This document shows positions 8,443 to 17,400 of a stretch of 64,000 bases of DNA, in pieces. Every line of letters starts with the position of its first letter. Positions within the stretch are counted from its first letter, which is position 1. The notes below the pieces were generated by a model. That model was not told the origin of the DNA and searched no databases. It saw nothing but the letters and a program-made list of their open reading frames with translations. The position numbers and the translations under genes are program-made. The DNA comes from Paenibacillus sp. MMS18-CY102 (GTDB lineage Bacteria; Bacillota; Bacilli; Paenibacillales; Paenibacillaceae), in NCBI RefSeq assembly GCF_009789195.1, contig NZ_WSTC01000027.1:1-64000 (forward strand), in the 5' to 3' direction.

Positions 8443-9681
8443 TTACCGAACCAATACCGGTTGTTTCTTCGTCGACGGCTTGCCGTCAACCAGTACTGGA
8501 TTAAAATCTTCTACCCATGGAAGTCCCCATTTGTTCAACTCTTCCATGAACGGATCTGGATCAAACTCTTCAATGTTGTACACGCCAGCTTTATTCCATT
8601 TGCCAGTCAGGATCATAGCAGCGCCGATCATGGCAGGAACGCCAGTTGTGTAGGAAATAGCTTGGGAGCCTACTTCTTTATAGCACTCTTGGTGGTCGCA
8701 AACGTTGTATACATAGTACGTTTTATCTTGGCCGTCTTTTTTGCCTTGGAAAATGCAGCCGATATTCGTTTTGCCAACCGTACGCGGTCCGAGCGATGCT
8801 GGGTCAGGCAATACAGCTTTCAAGAATTGAAGCGGAATGATTTTTTTGCCTTCGAATTCAATCGGCTCAATGGAAGTCATTCCTACGTTCTCCAGCGCTC
8901 TGAGGTGAGTCAGGTAGCTTTGGCCGAACGTCATGAAGAAGCGGATACGCTTCAGCCCCGGCATGTTAACAGCAAGGGATTCCAGCTCTTCATGGTAGAG
9001 CAAGTACATATCTTTCTCGCCAACTTCAGCGAAGTTGTATACGCGTTTGATTTCCATCGGCTGCGTTTCGATCCATTCGCCGTTCTCCCAATATCTGCCG
9101 TTAGCAGAAACCTCGCGAATGTTGATTTCTGGGTTGAAGTTCGTTGCGAACGGATAGCCGTGATCTCCGCCATTGCAGTCCAGAATATCGATATATTCAA
9201 TTTCGTCAAAATAATGCTTGAGTGCATAAGCGGAGAATACACCTGTTACGCCCGGGTCAAATCCACTGCCAAGAAGGGCCGTAATGCCGGCTTTCTCGAA
9301 ACGCTCGCGGTATGCCCATTGCCAGCTGTACTCGAATTTTGCTGTATCTTCAGGCTCGTAATTTGCTGTATCCATGTAATGGGTTTTGGTCGCCAGGCAG
9401 GCATCCATGATCGTCAAATCTTGGTATGGAAGGGCTAAGTTCATGACGATATCCGGTTTCACTTCTTCAATTAAAGCGATGAGTTCGTCCACGTTATCGG
9501 CATCCACTTGCGCAGTCGTAATTTTTGTTTTGCCGCCGTCTAATTTTGCTTTTAATTCATCGCATTTGGATTTCGTGCGGCTTGCGATACAAATTTCTTC
9601 AAAAACCTCGCTATTTTGAACGCATTTGTGAATCGTAACAGATGCTACCCCGCCACAACCAATGATTAACGCTTTTCCCAT
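8443..9681 (-). CDS. carboxynorspermidine/carboxyspermidine synthase (dehydrogenase)
   Basis: A saccharopine-dehydrogenase-like NADPH enzyme (CASDH) that condenses aspartate semialdehyde with a diamine (putrescine or diaminopropane) to give carboxyspermidine or carboxynorspermidine. It is 412 residues long. The Rossmann motif GCGGVA is at the N-terminus, followed by the family stretches NLALPYQDLTIMDAC, GSGFDPGVTGVF and TGVPAMIGAAM. GGGAG lies about 9 bp before the ATG. It forms an operon with the decarboxylase. Together they are the alternative (S-adenosylmethionine-independent) spermidine route. A long 5' leader with an intrinsic terminator precedes it, implying premature-termination control. 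Confidence 0.9.
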   Translation of the reverse strand: MGKALIIGCGGVASVTIHKCVQNSEVFEEICIASRTKSKCDELKAKLDGGKTKITTAQVDADNVDELIALIEEVKPDIVMNLALPYQDLTIMDACLATKTHYMDTANYEPEDTAKFEYSWQWAYRERFEKAGITALLGSGFDPGVTGVFSAYALKHYFDEIEYIDILDCNGGDHGYPFATNFNPEINIREVSANGRYWENGEWIETQPMEIKRVYNFAEVGEKDMYLLYHEELESLAVNMPGLKRIRFFMTFGQSYLTHLRALENVGMTSIEPIEFEGKKIIPLQFLKAVLPDPASLGPRTVGKTNIGCIFQGKKDGQDKTYYVYNVCDHQECYKEVGSQAISYTTGVPAMIGAAMILTGKWNKAGVYNIEEFDPDPFMEELNKWGLPWVEDFNPVLVDGKPSTKKQPVLVR

Positions 9682-9764
9682 TTCTCAATCTCCCTTACTT
9701 CTAAATTAGTTGATGTTCGCCGTGCTTTGTTGGGTCCAGATGATTGCGATCGGTTTTTGCGCAC

Positions 9765-9813
9765 AAAAAAAACAAGTGAGCAAAAACGCATCATCGCGTA
9801 TCACAACTTGTTT
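9765..9813 (-). terminator. leader terminator upstream of the polyamine operon
   Basis: Read on the - strand, AACAAGTTGTGA (9812-9801) pairs with TCACTTGTT (9779-9771) around an inner ACGC/GCGT stem, followed directly by eight T. It lies about 85 bp upstream of the synthase start codon, inside the leader rather than after a gene. It is therefore an attenuator and not an operon end. Confidence 0.7.
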
Positions 9814-10137
9814 AGATATAATAAAGGAATATTAAAATGTCGCCATTAATATTCAAATATATCGATAACGAATCAGAGTCTATATAGCAAATAATCACTT
9901 TTACCACTCTTATTGATCGTTTCACAAGTTGATGTGCGATACAATGCACCGGTCGTAAAGAAACCAAACTTATAAAATTTGAGCTGTTAGCTCAATCAAT
10001 AAGGCAACTAAAGTTGCCAGTCGGCATTTGACCCGGCTGTCCGTATGGCCTTTACTTCCTGAAGGTGGATGTGGTCAAAAATTATCTGCTTGGAAAGACT
10101 CTATATATATTTGAATTATTGCTTTCCAAAAGTAACG
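9814..10137 (-). ncRNA. structured leader RNA, candidate riboswitch or attenuator
   Basis: The - strand leader of the carboxynorspermidine operon holds several hairpins: TTGGAAAG/CTTTCCAA (10090-10129), GGCAAC-TTTA-GTTGCC (10003-10018) and TTGAGCT-AAC-AGCTCAA (9979-9995). CAACTTGT (9931-9924) is complementary to ACAAGTTG (9811-9804), the 5' arm of the downstream terminator, so it can act as an antiterminator. I compared it by eye with the T-box, lysine, SAM, c-di-GMP-I, ZTP, preQ1 and M-box consensus motifs and found no match. No gene lies here. RNA status is inferred. Confidence 0.5.
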
Positions 10138-10144
10138 CATTCTT

Positions 10145-10172
10145 ATACTATCATAAACTCTCCAAATATCAA
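10145..10172 (-). promoter_or_regulatory. candidate promoter of the polyamine operon
   Basis: On the - strand, TTGATA (10172-10167) and TAGTAT (10150-10145) with a 16-bp spacer are a moderate sigma-A match. It would start the long structured leader near 10137. Other AT-rich -10 candidates lie within 10 bp, so the exact start is uncertain. Confidence 0.35.
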
Positions 10173-10180
10173 GAAATTTA

Positions 10181-10434
10181 TTTAAATTGTTAAGATGAAT
10201 TTTGTTAGCAATTTCTACTAGGCAAATTGGCGGGTCTGGCAACCTGCTAGAAGGCCAATCAGATAAACCCTGCCTTCGTCTTTTTGTTCTTTCCTACGAT
10301 GGAATAAGAACAAACCTCACATTTCGGTTCGCCTCTCCCTCTTTTTCCCCGACGAACTTATTGCGTTTATCCGGCTTTACTCCCCATCCTATTTCCGGAC
10401 AATGTACGGATTTCATCAATTCCCCAATTATCTA
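10181..10434. other. intergenic stretch without a recognised gene
   Basis: This separates the divergent polyamine and guanidine operons. The only long frame (10202-10483, + strand) runs into the downstream promoter and lacks a ribosome site. On the - strand around 10400-10290 an interrupted frame reads like a repetitive sequence I associate only vaguely with Paenibacillus intergenic repeats. I see nothing firmer. Confidence 0.4.
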
Positions 10435-10451
10435 TGTAATAAAACCTAACA
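10435..10451. promoter_or_regulatory. GlnR/TnrA-type box of the guanidine operon
   Basis: TGTAATAAAACCTAACA matches TGTNA-N7-TNACA at every fixed base. Its centre (10443) is about 50 bp upstream of the predicted start site (about 10493), the spacing known for TnrA-activated promoters in Bacillus subtilis. It does not overlap the -35. Confidence 0.65.
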
Positions 10452-10457
10452 TATATG

Positions 10458-10486
10458 TTGACACATCCGAACGTTCGCAATAAACT
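10458..10486 (+). promoter_or_regulatory. sigma-A promoter of the guanidine operon
   Basis: TTGACA (10458-10463) and TAAACT (10481-10486) with a 17-bp spacer. Two palindromes overlap it: AACATATATGTT (10448-10459) and CGAACGTTCG (10468-10477). It lies about 90 bp upstream of the riboswitch. Confidence 0.65.
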
Positions 10487-10574
10487 ACAGGTAAACGTCA
10501 GGTTTCATAACAAAACAAAATATAGTTCTCATCTGGCAAAAATGAAAGTTGTTAGCAGATTGATGAACGAAAAA

Positions 10575-10750
10575 GCTGTCTAGGGTTCCGCTGGTTCAAC
10601 CAAGAGCGACATCAATGCGCGTCGTGGGAGAGTCAGGCCAGGTCCGAGAGATGGCGTGCGATGCATCCATGCAGCTGCAGCAAGCGGCCAGCCGGACATG
10701 CGCATACACGGAAGGATAAAAGCCTGGGAGATTACTCTCCCGGGTTTTTT
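10575..10750 (+). ncRNA. guanidine-I riboswitch (ykkC class) with terminator
   Basis: The conserved ykkC segments are all present in order: CTAGGGTTCCGC at about 10579-10590, GGTCCGAGAG near 10639, and ACACGGAAGGATAAAAGCC near 10706. The expression platform follows as CTGGGAGA-TTA-CTCTCCCGGG plus a T-run at about 10724-10750. Guanidinium binding to this class prevents terminator formation and turns the downstream genes on. The genes it controls here (importer, carboxylase, DUF1989 pair, allophanate hydrolase) are a known guanidine-I regulon type. Confidence 0.93.
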
Positions 10751-10786
10751 CTTATATTTTTTTACGAAAAAGAGGGAGTGGAGTCG

Positions 10787-11791
10787 ATGAGAAATGTTCG
10801 CAAATCCTTGCTTATTCTCGTTCTTGTATTCGTATTTACGGTAGTTGCAGGCTGTGGCGGATCGTCCAAGGAGACCGCTGCGGGAGGGTCTGATGAACCG
10901 ATTACAATCGCGCTCAGCCCTTGGCCTGGCTGGTATATGTGGTATCTCGTCGAGCAGCAAGGGCTGTTCGAGAAGCATGGCGTGAACGTCAAGCTAGAGT
11001 GGTTCCCGGTGTATAGCGATTCACTCCAAGCGCTGGCGACCGGCAAGGTGGATGCGAACTCGCAGACGCTCAGCGACACGCTCGCTCCAATCTCGAAAGG
11101 AATCGGGTTAAAGGCTGTTTTGGTGAATGACAACTCCAACGGAGGGGACGCGATTGTCGCCAAGCCAGACATTGCGAGCGTGAAGGACTTGAAGGGCAAG
11201 ACGGTTGCAACGGAGCTAGGGACGGTCGACCATCTGCTGCTGCTCACGGCGCTCGATCAGAACGGGCTTAAGGAATCTGATGTTAACTTTGTGAACATGA
11301 CCGTCAACGATGCCGGGCCAGCGTTCATCACAGGCAAGACGGATGCATCCGTACTGTGGGAGCCATTCCAGACGAAAGCTGTCACCGAGGGCAAAGGCAA
11401 AGTATTGTTCTCCTCCAAAGATACGCCGGGGCTCATTCCCGATCTGCTGGTGTTCCGCGATAGTGTCGTGAAAAACCGCAAGGGCGATGTGCAGAAGATC
11501 GTTGATGCATGGTTCGAAGGCTTGGAGTACTTCAAAGCGCATCCAGATGAGGCGATTAAGCTGCTGGCCCAGAAGGCAGAGACGACGCCGGCGGACTTCA
11601 AGCTTGGCTTGGATAGCATTAAGCTGTTTACCCGCGAGGATAACGTGACGGCGTTCGGCACTCGCGAGGATTACTCTTCGCTGGCCTACACGGCGCAGAA
11701 AACAGCGGAGTTTCTGCAGAAGCTCGATATGGTCGATGACATTGACGATTACAGCGTAATCTTCGATTCCTCGTTCGTAGCCGGGCATTAA
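10787..11791 (+). CDS. guanidine-operon ABC transporter substrate-binding lipoprotein
   Basis: An SsuA/TauA/NrtA-like binding protein (NMT1-type fold), 334 residues. The lipobox V-A-G-C (Cys23) follows a hydrophobic signal. The mature protein shows LSPWPGWYMWYLVEQQGLFEKHGV and KGKTVATELGTVDHLLL, typical of the aliphatic sulfonate/nitrate/taurine class. ATG 10787 is chosen because the riboswitch terminator ends at about 10750 and a GGGAGTGGAG purine stretch precedes this ATG; the upstream in-frame ATG (10661) lies within the riboswitch. Being first behind a guanidine-I riboswitch, its ligand is most likely guanidinium, which is inference from context. Confidence 0.88.
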   Translation: MRNVRKSLLILVLVFVFTVVAGCGGSSKETAAGGSDEPITIALSPWPGWYMWYLVEQQGLFEKHGVNVKLEWFPVYSDSLQALATGKVDANSQTLSDTLAPISKGIGLKAVLVNDNSNGGDAIVAKPDIASVKDLKGKTVATELGTVDHLLLLTALDQNGLKESDVNFVNMTVNDAGPAFITGKTDASVLWEPFQTKAVTEGKGKVLFSSKDTPGLIPDLLVFRDSVVKNRKGDVQKIVDAWFEGLEYFKAHPDEAIKLLAQKAETTPADFKLGLDSIKLFTREDNVTAFGTREDYSSLAYTAQKTAEFLQKLDMVDDIDDYSVIFDSSFVAGH

Positions 11792-11809
11792 AGTGGGGAG
11801 GCGAAGCGG

Positions 11810-12712
11810 ATGAGCAGTATTCCACCAGCATCGGCACAGCAACAATCTTCGTCGGCTGCTCCACAGCAAGCAGCGCCCGAGGGCGGCGCCGTGACAATGG
11901 GGTCCGGCGGACTGGCGGCACGCCGCAGGCGGAAGCCGCATCGGCTTCAGATTTTTAAAGATATCGGAACAAAGCCATTCGCGTTGACGGCAGCCTCATC
12001 TTTCCTTCTCTTGCTGCTCGCCTGGTCGGCGCTCAGCTACACGGAGGCGGTGAATCCAATATTCCTGCCGAAGCCGCACGATGTGCTGGCTGAACTAATT
12101 CATTTGCTCGGAACGGCAGATTATTGGCATCACATCGGCGTCAGCATTTTCCGCGTAACAGGCGGCTTCTTGCTTGCTTGTGCCATCGGCATTCCGCTGG
12201 GCGTGCTTGCAGGGACGTTCAAGTTCGGTGAAGCGTTCATCGAGCCGCCAATGGAGTTTATCCGGTATATGCCGGCTGTTGCCTTCATTCCACTCATCAT
12301 GGTGTGGGCAGGGATCGGCGAATGGGCCAAAATCATGCTGATCTTTCTCGGCTGCTTCTTCCAGCTCGTGTTGATGGTAGCCGATAACGTGCGGCGCGTG
12401 CCGCAGGATTTGCTGCAAGCTTCCTTCACGCTAGGCGCGAGCCGCTGGAAAGTAATCGAGACAGTGCTGCTGCCGGCCATCCAGCCGCAGCTGATGCATA
12501 CTCTTCGCCTCATTCTTGGCTGGGCGTGGACGTATTTGGTTGTAGCAGAACTGGTCGCCGTGAACAGCGGGCTCGGCTACGCGATTATGAAAGCACAACG
12601 GTATCTAAACACAGACCAAATTTTTGTCGGCATTATCGTCATTGGGCTGCTCGGGCTGATCAGTGACCGCATCTTCGCATTCATGAACAAGCGGTTCTTC
12701 CCTTGGGCCTGA
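11810..12712 (+). CDS. guanidine-operon ABC transporter permease
   Basis: SsuC/TauC-type binding-protein-dependent permease, 300 residues. About the first 50 residues form a Pro/Ala/Gln-rich cytoplasmic tail ending in a basic RRRRKPHR stretch, unusual for the family. About six membrane segments follow, with the EAA coupling loop LGASRWKVIETVLLPAIQP. GGGGAGG lies about 10 bp upstream of ATG 11810. It sits 18 bp after the binding protein; the matching ATPase is the last gene of the operon (20002-20844), so the transporter genes bracket the catabolic genes. Confidence 0.88.
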   Translation: MSSIPPASAQQQSSSAAPQQAAPEGGAVTMGSGGLAARRRRKPHRLQIFKDIGTKPFALTAASSFLLLLLAWSALSYTEAVNPIFLPKPHDVLAELIHLLGTADYWHHIGVSIFRVTGGFLLACAIGIPLGVLAGTFKFGEAFIEPPMEFIRYMPAVAFIPLIMVWAGIGEWAKIMLIFLGCFFQLVLMVADNVRRVPQDLLQASFTLGASRWKVIETVLLPAIQPQLMHTLRLILGWAWTYLVVAELVAVNSGLGYAIMKAQRYLNTDQIFVGIIVIGLLGLISDRIFAFMNKRFFPWA

Positions 12713-12772
12713 TCCGGCCGTAGCCGCCGCCCGTGGCCAGCCAAAACATTTATTTTAATGGGGGTAACGAAT

Positions 12773-13492
12773 ATGAACGCAATTTGGAATACGGCAATTC
12801 GTCCGGGCGGCAAGTGGTCAGGGACGATAGGTCGAGGCAAGCTGATTCGGTTTACGGCATTGGAGGCGGGAGCGAATGTTTCTATTCAGCTGTTTCACGC
12901 CCGTGATTTGACGGAGCGCTACAACATGCCGGATACGCTGAAAGCGCAGCATACGGCGCATCTAACCCGCGGGAACGTGCTAATGAGCGATAACGGGCGT
13001 GCGCTGGCCAGCATTGTGCAAGACAGCCTCGGCTGGCATGATCCGCTTGGCGGATACACCTATCGAGAGGCTACGGACGAGAAGTATGGCCATACGAATT
13101 ACCAAGAGCTGCGCAATGAGTGGCTGCGCAGCGGGCAAGAAAACTTTGCAGTGGAGCTGGTGCGCTGCGGGCTCGGCATGCGGGATATGATGCCGGTTGT
13201 GAATTTATTCTCAAAAATCGCGGTGGATGAAACAGGGCGCATGCATTATGACGTGGCGCATTGCCCGGCGAATGCGACGGTGACGCTTCGGACGGAGATG
13301 GATACGGTGCTGGTGCTGTCGAACACGCCGAATCCTCTCGACCCGCGGACGGAGTATCCGTCGGTGCCGGTCAAAATTGAAGTGTTTGAGGCGTCGCCGG
13401 TCGATTCGCTCGACTATTGCGTGAATTATCGGCCGGAGAACCGGCGCGCTTACGAGAATACATGGGACTATTACGCGCTCATGGGCGTGTAA
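12773..13492 (+). CDS. DUF1989 protein, probable carboxyguanidine deiminase subunit (larger)
   Basis: A 239-residue DUF1989 protein formerly named urea carboxylase-associated protein (the longer, 'protein 2' type by length). In characterised guanidine pathways two such proteins form the carboxyguanidine deiminase that turns carboxyguanidine into allophanate and ammonia. Visible features are VVNLFSKIAVDETGRMHYD, YDVAHCPANATVTLRTEMD and the C-terminal NTPNPLDPRTEYPSVPVKIEVFEA. The start is ATG 12773, about 7 bp after GGGGGT; the ATG at 12758 overlaps that site. Which gene corresponds to CgdA or CgdB is not certain. The pathway role is inferred from the operon and riboswitch. Confidence 0.82.
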   Translation: MNAIWNTAIRPGGKWSGTIGRGKLIRFTALEAGANVSIQLFHARDLTERYNMPDTLKAQHTAHLTRGNVLMSDNGRALASIVQDSLGWHDPLGGYTYREATDEKYGHTNYQELRNEWLRSGQENFAVELVRCGLGMRDMMPVVNLFSKIAVDETGRMHYDVAHCPANATVTLRTEMDTVLVLSNTPNPLDPRTEYPSVPVKIEVFEASPVDSLDYCVNYRPENRRAYENTWDYYALMGV

Positions 13493-13504
13493 AGGGAAAT
13501 AGGT

Positions 13505-13595
13505 GGGCGGCCGCGAAGCGGCTGCCCGCACGTTGATCGAGATGATAAGAGCGGCGGGGCGAGCCGAGATATTAGCTCGGTGAGCCGGTGCCGCC
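13505..13595 (+). other. two strong intercistronic hairpins
   Basis: The 160-bp gap between the two DUF1989 genes holds GGGCGGCCGC-GAA-GCGGCTGCCC (13505-13527) and a second nested stem built from GGCGG/CCGCC around CCGAG/CTCGG (13551-13595). Neither has a T-run, so they are not intrinsic terminators. They could be RNase-resistant mRNA ends or processing sites. Confidence 0.45.
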
Positions 13596-13652
13596 TGATG
13601 GCCATAGATGAAGATTCAACCATTTTGAACGTTCAATTAGGGGGTTTTACTT

Positions 13653-14306
13653 GTGTCCGTATTTAACCGAGTGGAGAGCACGCGCGTTGCGTCGGAAGCG
13701 ATATATGAGGAAGTGGTGGCAGCAGGGGACGGGTGGATGCGTGAGCTGGAGCCGGGGCAGGTGCTGCGAATTGTAGATTTGGAAGGCAATCAGGCAGCTG
13801 ACACGTTGTTCTATGATGCTGACAATCCGGAGGATCACTACAGTGCAGTAGCGACCATCGCAGGGCAAGGCAACATCTATCTGACGACGGGCTCAATCTT
13901 GCGTTCGGAATCCAGCAAGCCGCTGGTGCAAATCGTTGCAGACACATGCGGCCGCCACGATACGGTGGGCGGAAGCTGCTCGGCTCAGAGCAACACGGTG
14001 CGGTATGCGCATGAGAAGCTGCACATGCACAACTGCCGCGACACGTTCATGCTGGAGCTTGCGAAGCAGCGGGATGCGCGGTATACGAAGCGGGATTTGG
14101 CGCCTAACGTGAACTTTTTCATGAATGTGCCAGTAACGGAGGATGGCGGCTTAACCTTCGCAGATGGCGTATCGTCGCCAGGCGCTTATGTGGAGATGCA
14201 GGCGATTGCGCGCACGATGATGCTGTTGAGCAATTGCCCGCAGTTGAACAATCCTTGCAACGCCTATAACCCGACGCCGGTTAAGGTGTTGATCTGGGAG
14301 CGATAA
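13653..14306 (+). CDS. DUF1989 protein, probable carboxyguanidine deiminase subunit (smaller)
   Basis: The second DUF1989 paralog, 217 residues, of the urea carboxylase-associated 'protein 1' type. It shows [27 protein letters not shown], a Cys/His-rich centre ([23 protein letters not shown]) consistent with a bound metal or catalytic Cys, and a C-terminal [16 protein letters not shown]. The start is GTG 13653, 8 bp after AGGGGG; no ATG gives a comparable N-terminus. It should pair with the preceding DUF1989 protein. The carboxylase follows after 154 bp, still without a terminator, so one operon is likely. Confidence 0.82.
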   Translation: MSVFNRVESTRVASEAIYEEVVAAGDGWMRELEPGQVLRIVDLEGNQAADTLFYDADNPEDHYSAVATIAGQGNIYLTTGSILRSESSKPLVQIVADTCGRHDTVGGSCSAQSNTVRYAHEKLHMHNCRDTFMLELAKQRDARYTKRDLAPNVNFFMNVPVTEDGGLTFADGVSSPGAYVEMQAIARTMMLLSNCPQLNNPCNAYNPTPVKVLIWER

Positions 14307-14460
14307 GCTGAAGCGTAGCGGCTGCAAGTTAGCGCGATAACGACGAGGACGGGTTCAATCGATCACGGGTGAGTGGGCACACGGTTTGATCGGAGCAGAC
14401 AGGAAGATATCGGTAACGGGGAAACGAAACGTAGAATGGCAATCCGGGGAGGAAACCAAG

Positions 14461-17400
14461 ATGTTCACTAAAGTACTAATCGCCAATCGCGGCGCAATTG
14501 CTGTTCGAATCGAGCGCACGCTGCGCAAGCTAGGCATTGCATCTGTAGCTGTATACACGCAGGCGGACCAAGATAGCCTTCACGTCGATCAAGCTGACGA
14601 AGCGGTATTGATCGGCGAGGGCGCAGCGAAGGACAGTTACTTGAACGCTGAGCTGATTTTGCAGATTGCAGAGGAGACGGGCGCGCAGGCAATCCATCCG
14701 GGCTATGGCTTCTTGAGCGAAAATGCGGGCTTCGCGCGCGCTTGCCGCGATCGCGGCATTACCTTCATCGGGCCGACACCAGAGCAGATGGAGATGTTCG
14801 GTTTGAAGCACTCGGCGCGTGAGCTCGCGGAGAAGGCTGGCGTTCCAATGCTGCCGGGCACGCCGCTTATTACGGAACTGGAGCAGGCGGTCAGTGCGGC
14901 AGCGGGCATCGGTTATCCGGTCATTCTAAAAAGTACCGCAGGCGGTGGCGGCATCGGCATGCGCGTATGCGAGGAGGAGCAGGAACTGCGCTCTGCCTTC
15001 GAATCGGTGCGGCATTTGGCGGAGACGAATTTCAAGAACGGCGGCGTTTTCTTGGAGAAGTACATTGCGAAGGCGCGTCACGTTGAGGTACAGATTTTCG
15101 GCAATGCCTTCGGGGAAGTCGTCGCGCTTGGCGAGCGGGATTGCTCCATTCAGCGCCGCAACCAGAAGGTTATCGAGGAAAGCCCAGCGCCGAAGTTCGA
15201 GCAAGCCGTTCGTGAGCGGATGTTCGCAGCTGCGCGTAGCTTGGCGGCGGAAGCGGGTTATCGAAGTGCCGGTACGGTCGAGTTTTTGTATGATCCCCAG
15301 TCGACGGAGTTTTACTTCCTTGAAGTGAACACGCGGCTGCAGGTGGAGCATGGCGTAACGGAAGAGGTGCTCGGCCTTGACCTCGTGGAGTGGATGGTGA
15401 AGGAAGCGGCGAATGAGCTGCACAATCTGGAATCATTTGTCCCTGCACCGCAAGGGCATAGCATTCAAGCGCGTATCTATGCAGAGGATTGCCATCACAA
15501 TTTCCGCCCTAGTGCAGGCCAGCTTGACCATGCGGCATTCTCGGCAGATGCGCGCAATGAAACGTGGGTGCGCGATGGCATTACGGTAACTTCGCTATAT
15601 GACCCTATGCTGGCAAAAATCATCGTCCATGGCCGCGATCGCGCCGACGCGATTGCGAAGCTTATTAAAGCTCTCTCGGAGACGCGGATGTATGGCATTA
15701 CGACGAACTTATCCTATATTCAATCGTTGCTGCAAGACCAAGCGGTTGTAGAAGGCGATGTATATACGCGCATGTTGAACGGGTATAGCCCTTCTGAGCT
15801 TGCAATTGAGGTGCTGGACGGCGGCGTTCAATCGACCGTGCAGGACTATCCGGGCCGGACCGGGCACTGGGATGTCGGCGTGCCGCCATGCGGCCCGATG
15901 GACCCGTTGTCGTTCCGAATCGGCAATAAGCTGCTTGGCAACGCCGACGATGCAGCAGGCATTGAGCTGACGCTTCGTGGCGGTTCATATACGTTCCGCA
16001 GTGATATCTGGTTCTGCTTAACAGGTGCAGATATGCAAGCAAAGCTGGACCAGGATGACGTTCCAACCTATCAGCCTGTTCTTGGTCGCCGTGGCCAAGT
16101 GCTCAAGTTCGGGGAGGCGCAAGAAGGGTTGCGCACTTACCTGCTTATCGCAGGCGGGCTCGATATGCCGCGCATTCTCGATAGTGCAGCGACGTTTACG
16201 CTTGGCGGCTTCGGCGGCCATGGCGGGCGTGCGCTCCGTACGGGCGATGTGCTTGGCGTGCATGCGGGCTTGGGTTCAAATAGCGTGGCGCCGATCAATC
16301 GAGTTGAGCTCGCGCTATCGGAGCGTCCGGCGCTAACGCGCGAATGGACGATTGGCGTTATTCCGGGACCGCATTGCTCTGCTGAGTTCTTGCTCCCAGC
16401 GTTTCTGGAAGAGCTTGCGGCGACTAGCTATGAGGTGCACTTCAACAGCTCCCGCACAGGCGTGCGCTTGATTGGGCCAGCGCCGCGCTGGGCGCGAGAA
16501 GATGGCGGCGAAGCGGGCTTGCACCCATCAAACATTCACGACAATGCCTATGCGGTCGGCACGCTTGACCTGACGGGCGATATGCCGATTTTGCTCGGTC
16601 CTGATGGCCCTAGCTTGGGCGGATTTATTTGTCCGGTAACGACGGCGTCGGCGGAGTTTTGGAAAATCGGCCAGCTGCGCCCCGGCGATAAAGTGCGCTT
16701 CCGCCTCATTACGCTCGAAGAGGCTGATAGGCTGCGCGACCAACAGACGCAATGGCTGAATGCTGTTGGAGAAGGGGAACGCGAATTTATTGCCCGGGCA
16801 ATGGAATTGCCTGGTGAGCGCCCATTTGATACGGATTATCCGATCTTGGCGAAGGAAACCGAAGGCCGCGCATTCCCGATTACGATCCGCTGCAGCGGCG
16901 ATGAGAATCTGCTCGTGGAATACGGCCCGATGGAGCTTGATTTGAAGCTGCGTTTCCAAGCCCATGCGCTAATGCAAGCGATTCAAGAGAGCGGCGCTGT
17001 ACCGGTGCTGGATTTGACGCCGGGCATTCGGTCGCTGCAAGTGCATATCGACCGGACGCGAATTACGGTTCGCGAAGCTTGCGCAAAGCTGCTGGAGCTG
17101 GATCGCCAGCTTCCGCCGCTGGAGTCGATCCGCGTGCCTTCCCGTATCGTTCGATTGCCGCTGTCTTGGGATGATCCTGCAACGCAGCTTGCGATTGACC
17201 GTTACCAGCAGGGGGTTCGCCCTGACGCGCCGTGGTGCCCGAGCAATCTGGAGTTTATTCGCCGCGTGAATGGCCTTGATTCGATCGAGGACGTAAGGCG
17301 AATTGTTTATGATGCGAGCTATCTTGTGATGGGGCTTGGCGATGTGTACTTAGGCGCGCCAGTGGCAACGCCGATCGATCCCCGCCACCGTCTTGTAACG

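Noticed and set aside
10468..10477. CGAACGTTCG palindrome as a LexA (SOS) box
   Set aside because: The Gram-positive LexA box needs CGAAC-N4-GTTCG; here the half-sites abut with no spacer.
10202..10483. A 93-residue frame between the polyamine and guanidine operons
   Set aside because: No ribosome site, no recognisable sequence, and it runs through the -35 and into the -10 of the guanidine operon promoter.
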